From positions 62,694,917 through 62,758,916 of the forward strand of contig CM049319.1 of the NCBI GenBank assembly GCA_026874595.1: a DNA stretch of 64,000 bases, given 5' to 3'. Under the pieces are notes generated by a model that was not told the DNA's origin, searched no databases, and worked only from the letters and a program-made list of their open reading frames with translations. Each line of letters opens with the position of its first letter. The stretch's first letter is position 1. Shown here piece after piece: positions 12,513-23,400 of this stretch. Position numbers and translations under genes: made by a program. The DNA is from Sipunculus nudus (Eukaryota; Annelida; Sipuncula; Golfingiida; Sipunculidae).

Positions 12513-13614
12513 TTGTATCCGCCAAAATGAAGTTTTGCGGATACTATGTTTTTGACAGAGTTTTGACAGGCGCCACCTGTCATAAAATCAAGAAAGCTGT
12601 CCACGATGTATAAACCTGCAAAATTTTAGGCAGTTATGTCGAACCACTACAGAGAAATGAGTGATTTTAGGCCACGGCAGACTAACAGACAGACCCTGTG
12701 CAAACATTGTTACAGGTGGCGCCACCATTTTTTGTGTATGTTACAGAGCTATCAAAGGGCTACATTTGTATAAATTTTATTTCCTGATCGGTCAAACGGT
12801 TCCCGAGATATAAGCTTGGATGTCTGCAGCGTAAACTTGATTGTAGGTGGCGCCACCTGTCATAAAATCAAGAAAGCTATCCTGGATGTATACACATGAC
12901 GAATTTCAGGTGAATTAGTCAATTAACTGCAGAGATATGAGTGATTTTAACCCAAGGCAGATGAACAGATGGACACTGTGCAAACATGGTTACAGGTGGC
13001 GCCACCATTTTTTGTGTATGTTATAAGCAATCCAAGGGCTACATTTGTATCAATTTGATTTCCTGATCGGTCAAACGGTTCCCGAGATATGAGGGTTTAT
13101 GAGTGGAAACAGACCCACAAATGGACACTGGATAGAGAGAAAAGGTCAGAGGTCAATGCAAATTGGTTAGGCACCAGTTCACATGTGACCCGATAATAGG
13201 TGTAAGTTTGGGAAAAATCGGTCCATTAGTCTCCGAGGAGCTCTCTGGAAACGAACGCTGTCAAAAAAATTGTGCATGTGTTTAGATCTCACATAGGTCT
13301 TTATCATACACAAAACTGGAGGGGTTACCTGCAAAGATTTTTGCACAGTGTTTGTCTGTTTGTCTGCCATGGGCAAAAATCGCTCATATACATGTAGTGG
13401 TTTGACTTTTCTGCCTAAAATTTTGCAGGTGTATACAACTTGGACAGCTTTCTGGATTTGTGGTAGGTGGCACAACCTACATACACATTTAGGCTGAAGA
13501 CATCCATGCTAATATGCAACATACCTCACTCTATTTCCCCTTGCCACTCAATCCATGCCTCACTATCCGATTTTGGCAGATACATGTAGTCACTTGTCGG
13601 TTACCTGTATTCTA
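12513..13614 (+). mobile_element. Family B Helentron-like element B2 with internal inversion (nested in A3)
   Basis: The 5' hairpin (GTATCCGCC...GCGGATAC) and a weakened 3' hairpin (GTAGTCACTTGTCGGTTAC, then TCTA) are in plus orientation. The interior from about 12567 to 13258 is reversed relative to its sister copy at 46600-47772. For example, AGGTCAGAGGTCA at 13143-13155 reads opposite to every other B copy. The 3' flank is the same as the sister copy, so both descend from one insertion. Confidence 0.85.
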
Positions 13615-13798
13615 TTTTTAAAATTTAACACATTTTTCTCTATTTTGAGATATATAAATACAGACTAAATCTTGGCCTGTTGGTTAATCTGTTTGATGCT
13701 TCAGTTGAATGGGTATATACTACCATTCTGATGATAAAATTTCCTTTTGCGAATCTCTTCCCAGTCAGCTGAGCGTCATGACCCATGGGTCACTTGTT

Positions 13799-14780
13799 AT
13801 TCAATACAAGCCAACTGTAATGAGCTTTCATAAATGATGGTCATATTTATTAAGAAATCTTTGACCCATTGCAAGATTACATTAATATACATCCCACTGC
13901 ATTCACTTTAATAGTTCTTGAGATAATATGTTCTAAAGAAATTTAAAGATGGCTTCCTGGTGGCCATATTTGATTTCTGACAGGTCGGAAATCGAACAAC
14001 AAACATCCTCTAAAAGGGACCAAACATAAAAAAAAAATCACAGAAACTGCCCTGGCAAAAAGATTTCTAAAATGGCTACCTTGCCGACATAAATGTTTTC
14101 TGACAAGTCTGACATTTGATATCACACATCCTCCAATAAGACACTAAACTTGTAGCAATTGCTCCAAAGAATGTAACAGTTATGAAAAACAATTCAAAAG
14201 GCATGATCAGGTTGGAGAGCTCTCATATCAGATTTATGAACATGCAAATGTAAAAAGTGCAAGTCCAATTTGTTTTAATTATCAGCTTGCTAATTCAATG
14301 GGGTCAGCAGGGTAGGCAAACTGCAAAACCTAAAAGAAAAGAAATGCAGAAAGCATCACTAAGAGTCTTGTAACAAATAAAGCCATCCTAAATCCAGGTA
14401 CAGACCCACATATTATCAGAACAAACACTTGCTGGTATATCTGATGATTTGTATAATAATATTCAGATATCTAGAAAACTAAGTTTACTGCTATGATTCC
14501 ATGATATAAACTGCAAAATGTTCCCATCATTTTATAAATCAGTAGCTAAACCTTAACACTTAACTCTCATAGTCTTAATGCCTGGCCAAAGCATTCTGGC
14601 AACAGTGTTTTTGTAATGCACTAATGATATATCCTTATCACTCCATGAGCTGTTACATAAGGGAGTCAATATATCACAAGTGTCACTGACAATTATGGGC
14701 ACACGGTGAGATGTACTAGTTGTGAGTGCCATGGTTATATATATACAAGAAAACAAGAAAAATAGAGATGGTCTACAATA
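13799..14780. repeat. Degenerate two-unit repeat and unique intron sequence
   Basis: Around 13945-14035 and 14065-14145 there are two related units (GATGGCTTCCTGGTGGCCAT... and AATGGCTACCTTGCCGACAT..., each with TTTCTGACA and CATCCTC landmarks). The remainder is AT-rich without recognisable genes. Confidence 0.45.
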
Positions 14781-16115
14781 AGTTATTGTGAACATTCCTG
14801 ACCTATGACCTTGGCCTTTTGCCCACATATCAACTGGATTCTTTCTAAATGATGGGTAACAACTAACCACTTACATCTGGCCGGGTGTAATTACTTGGCA
14901 ACCCATGAGTGAATAACTTAGACCTGCAACCTTTAACCTCCTGACCAGTTGACCTCAAAATAAATTAGTTATTTCTTCATGCAAAAGGACCCATAAATAT
15001 GAAGTTTGAATCACATTCAGTGATGCATGGATGTGGCATATGTGAAAGACTGAAGGTTTGGGTTGAACAGTTTCACTTGAAATATGTTCACAAGCATTTA
15101 GAACAATATTGTGACCTTGACCTTTGACCTTTTGAACTCAACATCAATAGGCTTCTTCCCCTATTGGTAGGTAAGCCATATATGACAGATGGAAAGTATA
15201 GATTGAAAAGTTTGCCTGAAAATGACTCCACGCAAGAAGAGGGTGCTGTGAACTTGACCTTTGACCTCAAAATTAACAGGTCTTTTCCCCTGTTGGCAGA
15301 GAACAGATATCAGTGCTGAAAGATTAGGAATGAAAGGTCTAGCTTGAAATGTGTCCACAACCTTTTCAAAGAAGTGGATCCTGTGACCCTGACCTTTGAC
15401 CTTGTGACCTCAACATCTATGGGTTTCTTCCTATAGTGGTTGGCCAAATATATACTGTGGTTGGCTTCATATTCGGGAGGCTGAAATTTTGCGATCTCTC
15501 CATTTTGAATGTTTTGCGAGGGTTTCATTTTCGCGATCTCACCAGAACCTATATCAAATCTTTGGTAATGCCATACCTGTGTGTATTATTAAATGAGAAT
15601 AAGTCATGAGTTTGTAATGTTCTACTCATATAACGATGGTCCTGTACACACAGCACAGGAAGCTTAGTTCAAATTTAAGGGAACGTTTTCCCTATACTTG
15701 CATGGATGTAATTTATTATAAAATTTCTCACTGATCTAACCTATTCACATACAAGTATTGGTTACACTAAACAAGAAGGGCATATTCAATCGGCAAATTA
15801 TTCCCGAGGGTTTCATTTTCGCGATTATCTCCAATTCGCGAATATCGCGAAATTAAAACCCTCGCGAACAAAAAGGCAACCACAGTATTAAGTTTGAAAT
15901 CCATATTTGTCAATCCAAACTGGAGTTATCATCTTGAAATGGATTTCAGGACAGATGGCTCATGTGAACTTGACCTTTGATCTTGTGACCCCAAGATCAA
16001 CAGAGATCTTCCTCTATTGGCAGGTGTCTTATATTTGTGAGATGGAAGGTCTGGCTTCAAATGCATCCACAAACTTTTAAAAAATGTGGGTCTTGTGACC
16101 TTGACCTCATGACCA
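14781..16115 (+). repeat. TGACCT-rich tandem array (family F)
   Basis: Imperfect tandem units of about 130-150 bp, each with a GTGACCTTGACCTTTGACCT-type block followed by CAACATCAATAGG and CTTCTTCCCCTATTGG-like blocks. Perfect DR1 hexamer pairs TGACCTTTGACCT occur at 15118-15130, 15255-15267 and 15390-15402. The array is broken by a MITE (15453-15887) and by the A element at 16116-19192, and continues at about 19193-19330 with the same CAATCCAAACTGGA block. The 105-codon minus-strand frame at 14553-14870 overlaps this repeat and is not credible as a gene. Confidence 0.75.
15453..15887. mobile_element. MITE E, copy 1 (435 bp)
   Basis: Terminal inverted repeats TACTGTGGTTGGCTT and AAGGCAACCACAGTA bound 435 bp. 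A second copy at 61141-61575 has exactly the same length. The interior is rich in TTCGCGA/TCGCGAA strings. A TA at each tip could be the target duplication, as in mariner-type MITEs, but the superfamily is not settled. No protein is encoded. Confidence 0.85.
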
Positions 16116-19100
16116 AACAAGGGACCCATGGGTCACGGCGCTCAGCTTTTATATATGATCACAAAATACGATTTGGAAGAGGAGGTAGGCAAAGGCTGGT
16201 TTTGTGTGGTAATATAAGCTCTATTATGAGTTGACAGTGTTTTACTCAAGTTATGTAAGATTTTGATTATACCCTTTGAGACAGGGAAAAGGATTGATGT
16301 CATTTATATTATTTACAGTTATTACACAGGTTTTCACTTGGCCATAAAACTTTACCTACATTGCAGCAGAATTATTTGAAAAGTTAAACTATTCATTAAA
16401 AATTAATAACAATATATTGTGTCATATATAATTTGAAATTAAATATGATAACAGTTTCATCTGGTTTTTTTTTCATCAAAGATTTTTTAATAATATTATC
16501 AAAATAAATTATTATTAAATAATATTATAGAATATATTCCTAATTGCATTTGTATTCAAATACTTTCGTTTTTACCTGTATTCCAATCCTTATGCATGAA
16601 ATTATGGAGTACATATTTATATTTGCATTCAAATACATTTGCAAAGTACTTCATCATGTCTGGTATTTATAAAGTTTCAGCAAAACAAAAGTTTTTGAGA
16701 ATCCAGAATAACAAATATCACAAATTTAAAAATGAACATAAGTACCTGGTTTAATGAATTTTACTTATATTCAAAAAATATATTCACTTCGGACTACCTT
16801 CACATCAATCTACACACTAGACATAGCAAGATTCTTATGACAATTATAAACATTACAGAAATCATTATGAGAACTTGTCTAAGATCTGATTTTTTATCAT
16901 ATTCAATTTTTTTATTAAAAGATATGTATCAGAAAAAAAATTTGAAGTAATCTCAGCTATGAAACCATATTTGTGTAAAAAAAACCCCAAGGATAAGAAC
17001 ACCCTATAAATTATAGAAGGAGAAAACTAGAGATGGGCAAGTTAAATTTTATTAACTGAAATATAGGAACCAGTAATATAAATTTTGATTATTTACATAG
17101 TCTTGTGACAGCTGTTACAGCAACGTGTCTTAATGCCATTAGTGAAACATATTGACATCTTTATTCAGTACTTGTCTGAGTAAAATTTTAAAATGTTGAC
17201 ATATTTAAATTTTTTTTAAATTTTGAAATAAATATAAATTAACAAGTGCAAACACTTGGAAAAGACCTGGGAATTTAGATTAATACCATCAACTGCATCT
17301 GTCTATCATTAATTTCCTTCACATAATCCCTAATAGTATAGAACAATATAATTTGATTTTTTTATTATTAAAATTGAAATAAAAATACAATACTCAATGG
17401 TGTTATTTGGAATACATTTTCATCCATCCATACAATATCCATAAAACATCAGTAATTGCAAGGTAATTGTTACTCATCAACTATCAAATTCCTTTTCTAT
17501 TGATTTTTTTAAAGTTGTAATTATAGACCTATAAAAATTTATTTATTGTCATGGATGTATTTATTTGTCAATTGATTTATTTATTGTTATGCTGTTGGTC
17601 TAAACAACTAATAGATGAGTTGGGTTGGACACCTGAATCAACTGAGGCCAGCCATAAGCTATGGCCAGAAAGTATATGCCCTGCCTCAAGCGTGCATAAT
17701 TAGCCTGAGAGGTCAACTGGAGTACAAACAGGTGACTGAAGAGGGACTTGGTAGAGCCAAGGGGCTGACATGGTCTCATAAAAACTATAATAAAAGCTAC
17801 AGTTTTTGGCCAATTTCTTTCAACTTTCAAAAATAACAAGCTGAAATCCTTATTTCTGCATGATATGAAAATTATATCAACAGTGCTTACAGAAAACAAA
17901 CATGCCATGGTCAAAGTTAGGCAAAATTTAAGTTATCCATTTTATATTTATGCTAATAACTTGTAAAATTTGAAAAATTCAGATCTAATTTTTGGTATAT
18001 AATTGAATATTGATCAAATAATTTTAAATTCATGACAAAAAATCTCTAGCTTCAGCAATTCTCATGTTAAGGGAGTAAATATATTTCTTGATTTTTTACA
18101 AAGTGCATAATGTTTGGGCCCATAACTTAAAACAATTTCGCAATGCTGACATCTTTTCTGGCATGAGCACAGATTATGAATAGAAAAACATGTATAATAT
18201 ATATGATCAAAGTCAGATCAGTGGTTTTGATATTAGGCAGTGTTGAAGTGTAACAATTGGTTTTTGATTTAAAAAGTTTTTTCTTAATATCTCAACAGAA
18301 TGAAGTTCTAGTGACCAAACTCTTGGTATGGTAGGGGTTTGGGGGACATCTAACTGTATGCCAAATTTTGGGAGCTGAGAGCTGGCCTGGGAAGCTGGGG
18401 AGCTGAGCTCTAGCAAACAGCATAACACTTGCTTGATCTAAACAATACTTTCCATGGTGCTTGAAATCTTGAATAAAATCTGCAGTTTTTGATTAACTGG
18501 TTTCAAATTTCAGATGTTAACAGATGAAATGATTATGGTAACATGCTGTGAAAATTAAATCCACAGCTGTTACAGGAAAAAAAATGTGCCATGGTCAAAT
18601 CTTGGCAAAATTTAAGGTACTAATTTTATATTTACGCTAAACACTTACAAAATTTGAAAAATTCAGATCTAATTTTGGGTATACAATTGAATCTTGATAA
18701 AAATATAGTTATATACCTGAAAATAATGTCTAGCTTCAGCAATTCTCAAGTTAAGGGAGTAAATATATTTCCTGAATTTTTACAAAGTGCATTATGTTCA
18801 GGCACATTACTTAAAGAATCTAAAAAGTATTGAACTAATTTCTGGCATGTACATTGGAAATATATAGAGGAATTAATATACTAATAATGATCAATATCAG
18901 GTCAGTGGTTTTGATATTAGGCAGTCTTGAAGTGTAACAATGGGTTTTTAATGGAAAATGGAGGTTTTTCCTTAATAATTCGAAGGAACGAAGTCCTAGT
19001 GACCCAATTTTCAGTATGGTAGGAGATTTTGGGGACATCTAAAGGTATGCCGAATTTCAGATTCGTAGGTCCAATGGTTTCAAAACGTGCCAGTTTAACG

Positions 19101-19192
19101 GACGGATGGACAGACGGACGGACGGACGGACAGCCGACGGACAAAGGACCTTGACTATAGCTCAGATGATTTATAGTCAGCTGAGCTAAAAA
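16116..19192 (-). mobile_element. Family A Helentron-like element A4, long non-tandem subfamily
   Basis: Minus orientation. The 5' end is at 19192-19155 (AGCTCAGCTGAC hairpin) followed by GTCCGTCCGTCC repeats near 19110, and the 3' end is at 16116-16147 (GGGACCCATGGGTCACGG palindrome region). The roughly 3.1 kb interior is AT-rich and lacks the 340 bp monomers. It is shared with the plus-strand copy at 27202-29824, for example the TTTGATATTAGGCAGTCTTG block (18909-18928) and the GAGTTGGGTTGGACACCTG block (17618-17636). It sits inside the family F array. No transposition gene is present. Confidence 0.82.
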
Positions 19193-19623
19193 TCAATAGA
19201 GTTCTTGCTTTAGCAGTAGGCTATATATATGTTAAGTTTGAAACCCATATTTCAATCCAAACTGGAGGTATCATCCAGAAACAAATTACTGGATGGAGAG
19301 ATGGACAGACAAAATGACGGACAGGGAGATTACTTTAGGGCACCCACTCCTGATAAAACATACTGGTGCCCCAATATACAGCACTGAAATAAACAAAATA
19401 TTTAATTGTTATATAGTTACAATACTGCAAAATCTGAAATGGCATCTTCAGAAAATGTGGTCATTCATCTATCCAAATTATGACATGTGGAGAAAATCTT
19501 GAGGGTACATGAAAACTTATACTGATGTACTATGAAATGTGGAGACATCTGCAGGCCAACATAAAAACTAAAAAACATTGAGAAATCGGAACAAAATGTG
19601 ATAAATTTGTTTTTGAGCAGGAG
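19193..19623. other. Remainder of family F unit, then unique intron sequence
   Basis: The first ~140 bp continue the family F unit interrupted at 16115 (CAATCCAAACTGGAGGTATC near 19254). The rest is unremarkable AT-rich sequence of UBE2M intron 1. Confidence 0.5.
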
Positions 19624-20230
19624 ATAATACTGGATGTCCCTAATACTGATATTTTCGTTTGTGGCGGCAGTAAATGACTGCCTTGTTGAAAAATGCATGC
19701 AAACAACTAGTGCCCCCTAGCATCCAGCCTGACAAGCCCATTCAACACAGCAGTGTTGGCACTGGACATAGTGCTTCAATTGCTGATCATCCTGATACTT
19801 ATTATTTATCATATTTATTATGCTGTGTTTAACCATAATACAGAAACATAAAAAGACATAAGAAAATTCTGCATTTGGCACAATTTGTATTAGAATTTGA
19901 TCTTGAATCAACTGCCCTGTAATGGATGATGTAAGGGAAACGTACACAGGGTCATTACTCATTGATAAACGTCATATTTTGCAAGTTTCCTTGAATGATG
20001 GTACATTATGGTTTAAAAAAATTGTAACCTCAAATTTATTCAATTATCATATTAATTATAGAGCGTTAATAGTGCATATAAGCTAAAAAAGTGGGGACTG
20101 ACAGTTTGTCTGTGCTAATGAGTGTCTGGCTAAATCACGCTTGCCTGCACAAACAAGCTTCTGGCTGCGCCAGCCAGTCGTTTTTTCTCCTCCATCTACA
20201 CGAGAAGCTGCATTAGTGATATCCCGTATT
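19624..20230. mobile_element. Non-autonomous DNA element H, copy 1
   Basis: The ends AATACTGGATGTCC and GTGATATCCCGTATT are imperfect terminal inverted repeats. The 607 bp body is shared with the direct copy at 20936-21547: TTGCAGGCAAACAACTAG-like, GACAAGCCCATTCA, TTTTGCAAGTTTC and CTGCGCCAGCCAGT blocks in the same order. No coding capacity. The terminal CGATACGGGATATCGC-type tips are better kept in copy 2. Confidence 0.72.
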
Positions 20231-20610
20231 ATTTTCAGATAGACACTCCAAAACCAACCCCAACCAAGGTATACATAAGAGCAATCAATGACCCAAATTT
20301 GAAATTAAATCGGTTAATATTTAGGAAAGTTTTGCAAAGAAACGAAAACCCAATGGACAGACAGACAAGAGAGACAGACAGACAGACAGAACTACAAAAC
20401 CAATCCAAACAAAGGTAAGCATGAGAGCACTCACTGATCCAACTTTGAATGAAATCAGATAATATTTAGAAAAGTTATCGCATGGAATCAAAACAGAGAG
20501 ACAGACAGAAGCCAGACACACCAAAACCAATCCCAACCAAGATAAGCATGAGAGCTATCACTGACCAAAGTTTGAATTAAATCAAATAATATTTGATAAA
20601 TCTTCAAAAT
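20231..20610 (+). repeat. Three tandem copies of the (GACA)n-bearing repeat
   Basis: Three units of about 130-150 bp, each starting near ACTCCAAAACCAACCCCAAC-like sequence and containing ATCAGATAATATTTAG and a GACAGACAGACA microsatellite. A single copy lies at 2118-2300. Confidence 0.75.
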
Positions 20611-20935
20611 GTACTAAAGGGATGGTCAGGAAGGGGTTATCAATTCAGCATTGAATAAAAACAGCTTACATTAAGGATGACCAAAAATGACCATATCCTA
20701 AACATTAAAAAGCACTCAAAGAGGTTGCATCTATCTGCCAATCACCATATTCAGAATACTGCCAACATTATGGGATCACCAGATCCAGAATATCAGCAGG
20801 ATCCTGATGGTTTTTTATGCTGGGTATGTAAGAGCAGGTTTTATAATCCAAGCCAAGAAAAAATGGATGTCATGGTTCACAAACTCAATGGTTGTATCAC
20901 AGGTCAGCTCTACCCACCAGAGCAAAGGTTGGGCC
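20611..20935 (+). repeat. Repeat I copy 1 and intron sequence
   Basis: The block at about 20878-20930 (CAATGGTTGTATCACAGGTC) resembles 34944-34992 downstream of PTDSS2 exon 1. The 106-codon open frame over 20677-20997 includes this block but has no recognisable domain and runs into element H, so it is not called as a gene. Confidence 0.4.
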
Positions 20936-21547
20936 GATACGGGATATCGCTTATACCGATACTCGTGTGTGGAGGTAGAACCTGCCTGCCTGCTTGAAAA
21001 ATTGCAGGCAAACAACTAGCTCCCCTGGCGGAAAGCCTGTCAAGCCCATTCATTCAATACAGCTGCATGTGCACTATGCAGCAAAGCGCTTTTCATTTCA
21101 AATTACCCTGAAATTTAATATGGTCTTGTCTTTATTGACTGTTGCCGAGTTGAAATTAAAATGGTAGCATGAACGTGAAATAGCTTAGAAATAAAATATT
21201 GCATTATAACTTTATCTTATATCAATGGACTCTCTTAATAATTCAGGGCAAGCTACACATGGTCTTTCATTTACAGATAAACGTCAGGTTTTGCAAGTTT
21301 CATTTAATCTGCCTTGCAGCATACCAACAATATTAATTGCAGCCTTATATTTGTTCAATAATCACATTAAATAAACAGAGTAAATAGCGTATATAAGCTT
21401 ATGTAGTGGGGTGGTCAGATAAGACAGTGCATTTAATGACCATCTGGCTGAATCATGCTTGCCTGCATAAATGGTCTTCCGGCTGTGCCAGCCAGTGGTT
21501 TTTCTCCTCCATTTACACGAGAGACTGCATTGGCGATTTCCCGTATT
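20936..21547. mobile_element. Non-autonomous DNA element H, copy 2
   Basis: Direct copy of the element at 19624-20230, length 612 bp. The left tip GATACGGGATATCGC and right tip GGCGATTTCCCGTATT form a terminal inverted repeat. The two copies lie about 700 bp apart in the same orientation. Confidence 0.74.
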
Positions 21548-22134
21548 AGGTCACACCTTTGGACTTTAAATTAGGGTAGAACTTTCTTTATTTTCATAAA
21601 TGAACACTTAAGCTGTTGTGCTATTGCTGATAAATTCCCTAAAATTAAAGGTTACTAGATCTCATATTCCTGTAGCTGTAAACTGGACCCAAATTATATT
21701 TATGAGCAGTTTATTGCCAGTTACAAATTTAATTTTCTTGTAGCATAAAAGCTGTAACAGTTATGTAATAACATCAGTGCAAAAGTTAAATACCATGGAA
21801 TGGATTGCAGACAGCTAAAGATATAAACATGAGAATTTTTGGTTGTAATAAATACTTTCTCCCGGAATCGAGCAATTCTATGGAAAATTAATGGCTCATC
21901 TCGACTGAGATGTCATGTCAAATAAGGCTTACTATGGGGATTTACTTTAAATAGAAAATGTAGGAAGTTATCAGGACAGTTCAAAAGATAGTCCTACATA
22001 CAATTATCATTAACAGGAGCTATCTTTGAACTGTATGTAACAATGTAGGATCATCAAAACTTTTCACTTTTTACAAGGAACTGTTGGATCCGAGATGAGG
22101 GGAAAAGCTGTGGAAATGTTTTTTCAGCTTCAAC
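21548..22134. other. 5' part of UBE2M intron 1
   Basis: AT-rich sequence with no exon or repeat recognised. It ends at the exon 1 donor GTTGAAG (22134-22128, minus strand). Confidence 0.6.
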
Positions 22135-22249
22135 CTTTTGTGATCCGCAACTGTGCTGCCGATGCTTTCTTCTGGCCCATTCCGCCGGATTTCCCCGAGG
22201 CATCGCCTCCTTCTTTCTTTTGTTGCTTAAGTGAGAAGAGCTTGATCAT
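22135..22249 (-). CDS. UBE2M: UBE2M (UBC12) exon 1 with start codon
   Basis: The first coding exon starts at ATG 22249-22247 and encodes MIKLFSLKQQKKE, then a Gly/Ser/Lys-rich linker and KKASAAQLRITK (38 codons plus one base). The basic MIKLFSLKQQKK N-terminus is the UBC12-specific extension that docks on the UBA3 subunit of the NEDD8 E1 and, once N-acetylated, on DCN1-type E3s. Its presence separates this gene from ordinary ubiquitin E2s. The donor is AAAAG|GTTGAAG at 22134-22128. The leftover G plus AC from exon 2 gives Asp, matching the family. Intron 1 is about 18.7 kb and packed with transposons. The start is the first ATG of the recognised protein; a 5' UTR upstream is expected but was not delimited. 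Confidence 0.96.
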
Positions 22250-23024
22250 TGTGACTTTTCGGCTTTGTGATTATCTTTCATCTACGCCGTTGGTTGAGTA
22301 GTTTGTCACCAATCCTGATTCATTCAGGAGTAGCCAATGCCTGATATAGACGTCTGTCGGTACCACCAATGATCGGGTTCTCATCAAGTAGAGTTGGCCA
22401 CTGGCTAAGAAAAATGAAAAAGTAACTTCACTTAATAAGCCTAAGCTTACATAAATATTTATAAAACAACTCAAAGAATTAAATACAAACTGACATCAGA
22501 ATGACTTAGTAGAATAAAGTCTGGAATTAAAAAGAATATATCATTTATTATATACGAAACGAACTTTAGAAATAACCACAAGGACGTGAAACATACTCTC
22601 CAAACAGCAACGGGAACGCAAATGGGTTCAGTTTATGTGTAAAACAGTGGCATATAGTTTGGAGATGAGGCGGATTCACCGCACACGGTCGGCTGCCTCC
22701 AGCATGAACTGCTATGTCACAAATTATCACGAACATTAGATGTATTCACTCGTGCGTATAACCAGAAACTATGTCCACCACCGACATTTAATCAGCAAAG
22801 ACGTAAAGGGGAAGATAAGATTAAAATCACGTCACCAAACGGGATATTGAAAGCGTGGCAGGTACCGTATAAGGGCATTATGTTTTATGGCCAGCTGAAC
22901 CAGTGAAGCAATGCCAATGTTTATGTACCTTGATAAGTGCATATGTGTCGCCGCCTGCTCCCCCATTCGCTGATCTGCGTCTCATGACCCAATCAGCCGA
23001 TAGGGAAACGATAGCCAAATAAAC
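22250..23024. promoter_or_regulatory. Probable UBE2M promoter region, possibly bidirectional
   Basis: Sequence from UBE2M exon 1 to about 23170 has many more CpG dinucleotides than the surrounding intron, as expected for a housekeeping promoter. CCAAT-type motifs are visible (ACCCAATCAGC near 22987-22997; inverted ATTGG near 23048 and 23077). No clear TATA box is positioned for UBE2M. The transcription start is not determined, and the bidirectional idea depends on the unproven small frame at 23025. Confidence 0.45.
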
Positions 23025-23165
23025 ATGAGTGATGACAATGTAATCCCGATTGGTTTAACATACAACAGGTACAGCATTGGTTTACCCGTACCTGAGAGTT
23101 ATAAGACACGCCTGTTGGCTGTAGCCACTCAGAAGTACCCACTGGTACCTGGTATGGTTTTCTGA
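23025..23165 (+). CDS. Unrecognised 46-codon open frame divergent from UBE2M
   Basis: ATG at 23025 opens a 46-codon frame ending at TGA 23163, with text such as YNRYSIGLPVPESYKTRLL. Its composition looks protein-like rather than random, and it lies in the CpG-rich zone 775 bp upstream of the UBE2M start on the opposite strand. A CTG|GTATGG string near 23149 could be a splice donor, making this the first coding exon of a divergent gene, but no downstream exon was found. I do not recognise the family. It could equally be a chance frame in GC-richer promoter DNA. Confidence 0.25.
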   Translation: MSDDNVIPIGLTYNRYSIGLPVPESYKTRLLAVATQKYPLVPGMVF

Positions 23166-23400
23166 AGACTCTTCTTTCATACTTTACACATGACTATAAA
23201 TCATTGTTAAGTGAATTTAGTAGCTTTTATTTGAGTCATAATTACCACTTCATACTTAATTATATATAAAGGTTAGTACAAGGCATTTTACCTGCACAGT
23301 TCATTGGATGTAAAATTTTGCCAAATTTTAAGTAATTAAATATTGAAGGTACAAGTAAATGTGATCAGAATATCTATAACAATTTGCATTAATTTTTGGC
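23166..23400. other. AT-rich intergenic sequence
   Basis: No gene, terminus or repeat recognised between the promoter region and fold-back element C1. Confidence 0.5.

Larger units (their letters stand above)
7621..13798 (+). mobile_element. Family A Helentron-like composite element A3 with two nested B elements
   Basis: Complete 5' end at 7621 (TTTTTAGCTCAGCTGACTG, hairpin partner GTCATCTGAGCT, then GTCCGTCGTCC repeats) and complete 3' end at 13763-13798 (CAGTCAGCTGAGCGTCATG, palindrome TGACCCATGGGTCA, CTTGTT). The 3' CAGTCAGCTGAGC is the exact reverse complement of the 5' GCTCAGCTGACTG. This subterminal inverted repeat plus terminal hairpin is the Helentron/HINE layout. The body has tandem monomers of about 337 bp, landmarks near 7735, 8065, 8404, 8740, 9080, 9413 and 9753. 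Family B elements are inserted at 9998-11830 and 12513-13614. No Rep, helicase or endonuclease frame is present. Confidence 0.85.

Noticed and set aside
14553-14870. 105-codon minus-strand frame
   Set aside because: Overlaps the TGACCT-rich repeat array and shows no domain; composition follows the repeat.
20677-20997. 106-codon frame with a CWVCKSRF motif
   Set aside because: Runs from intron into element H, has no paired zinc-binding motif and no family resemblance.
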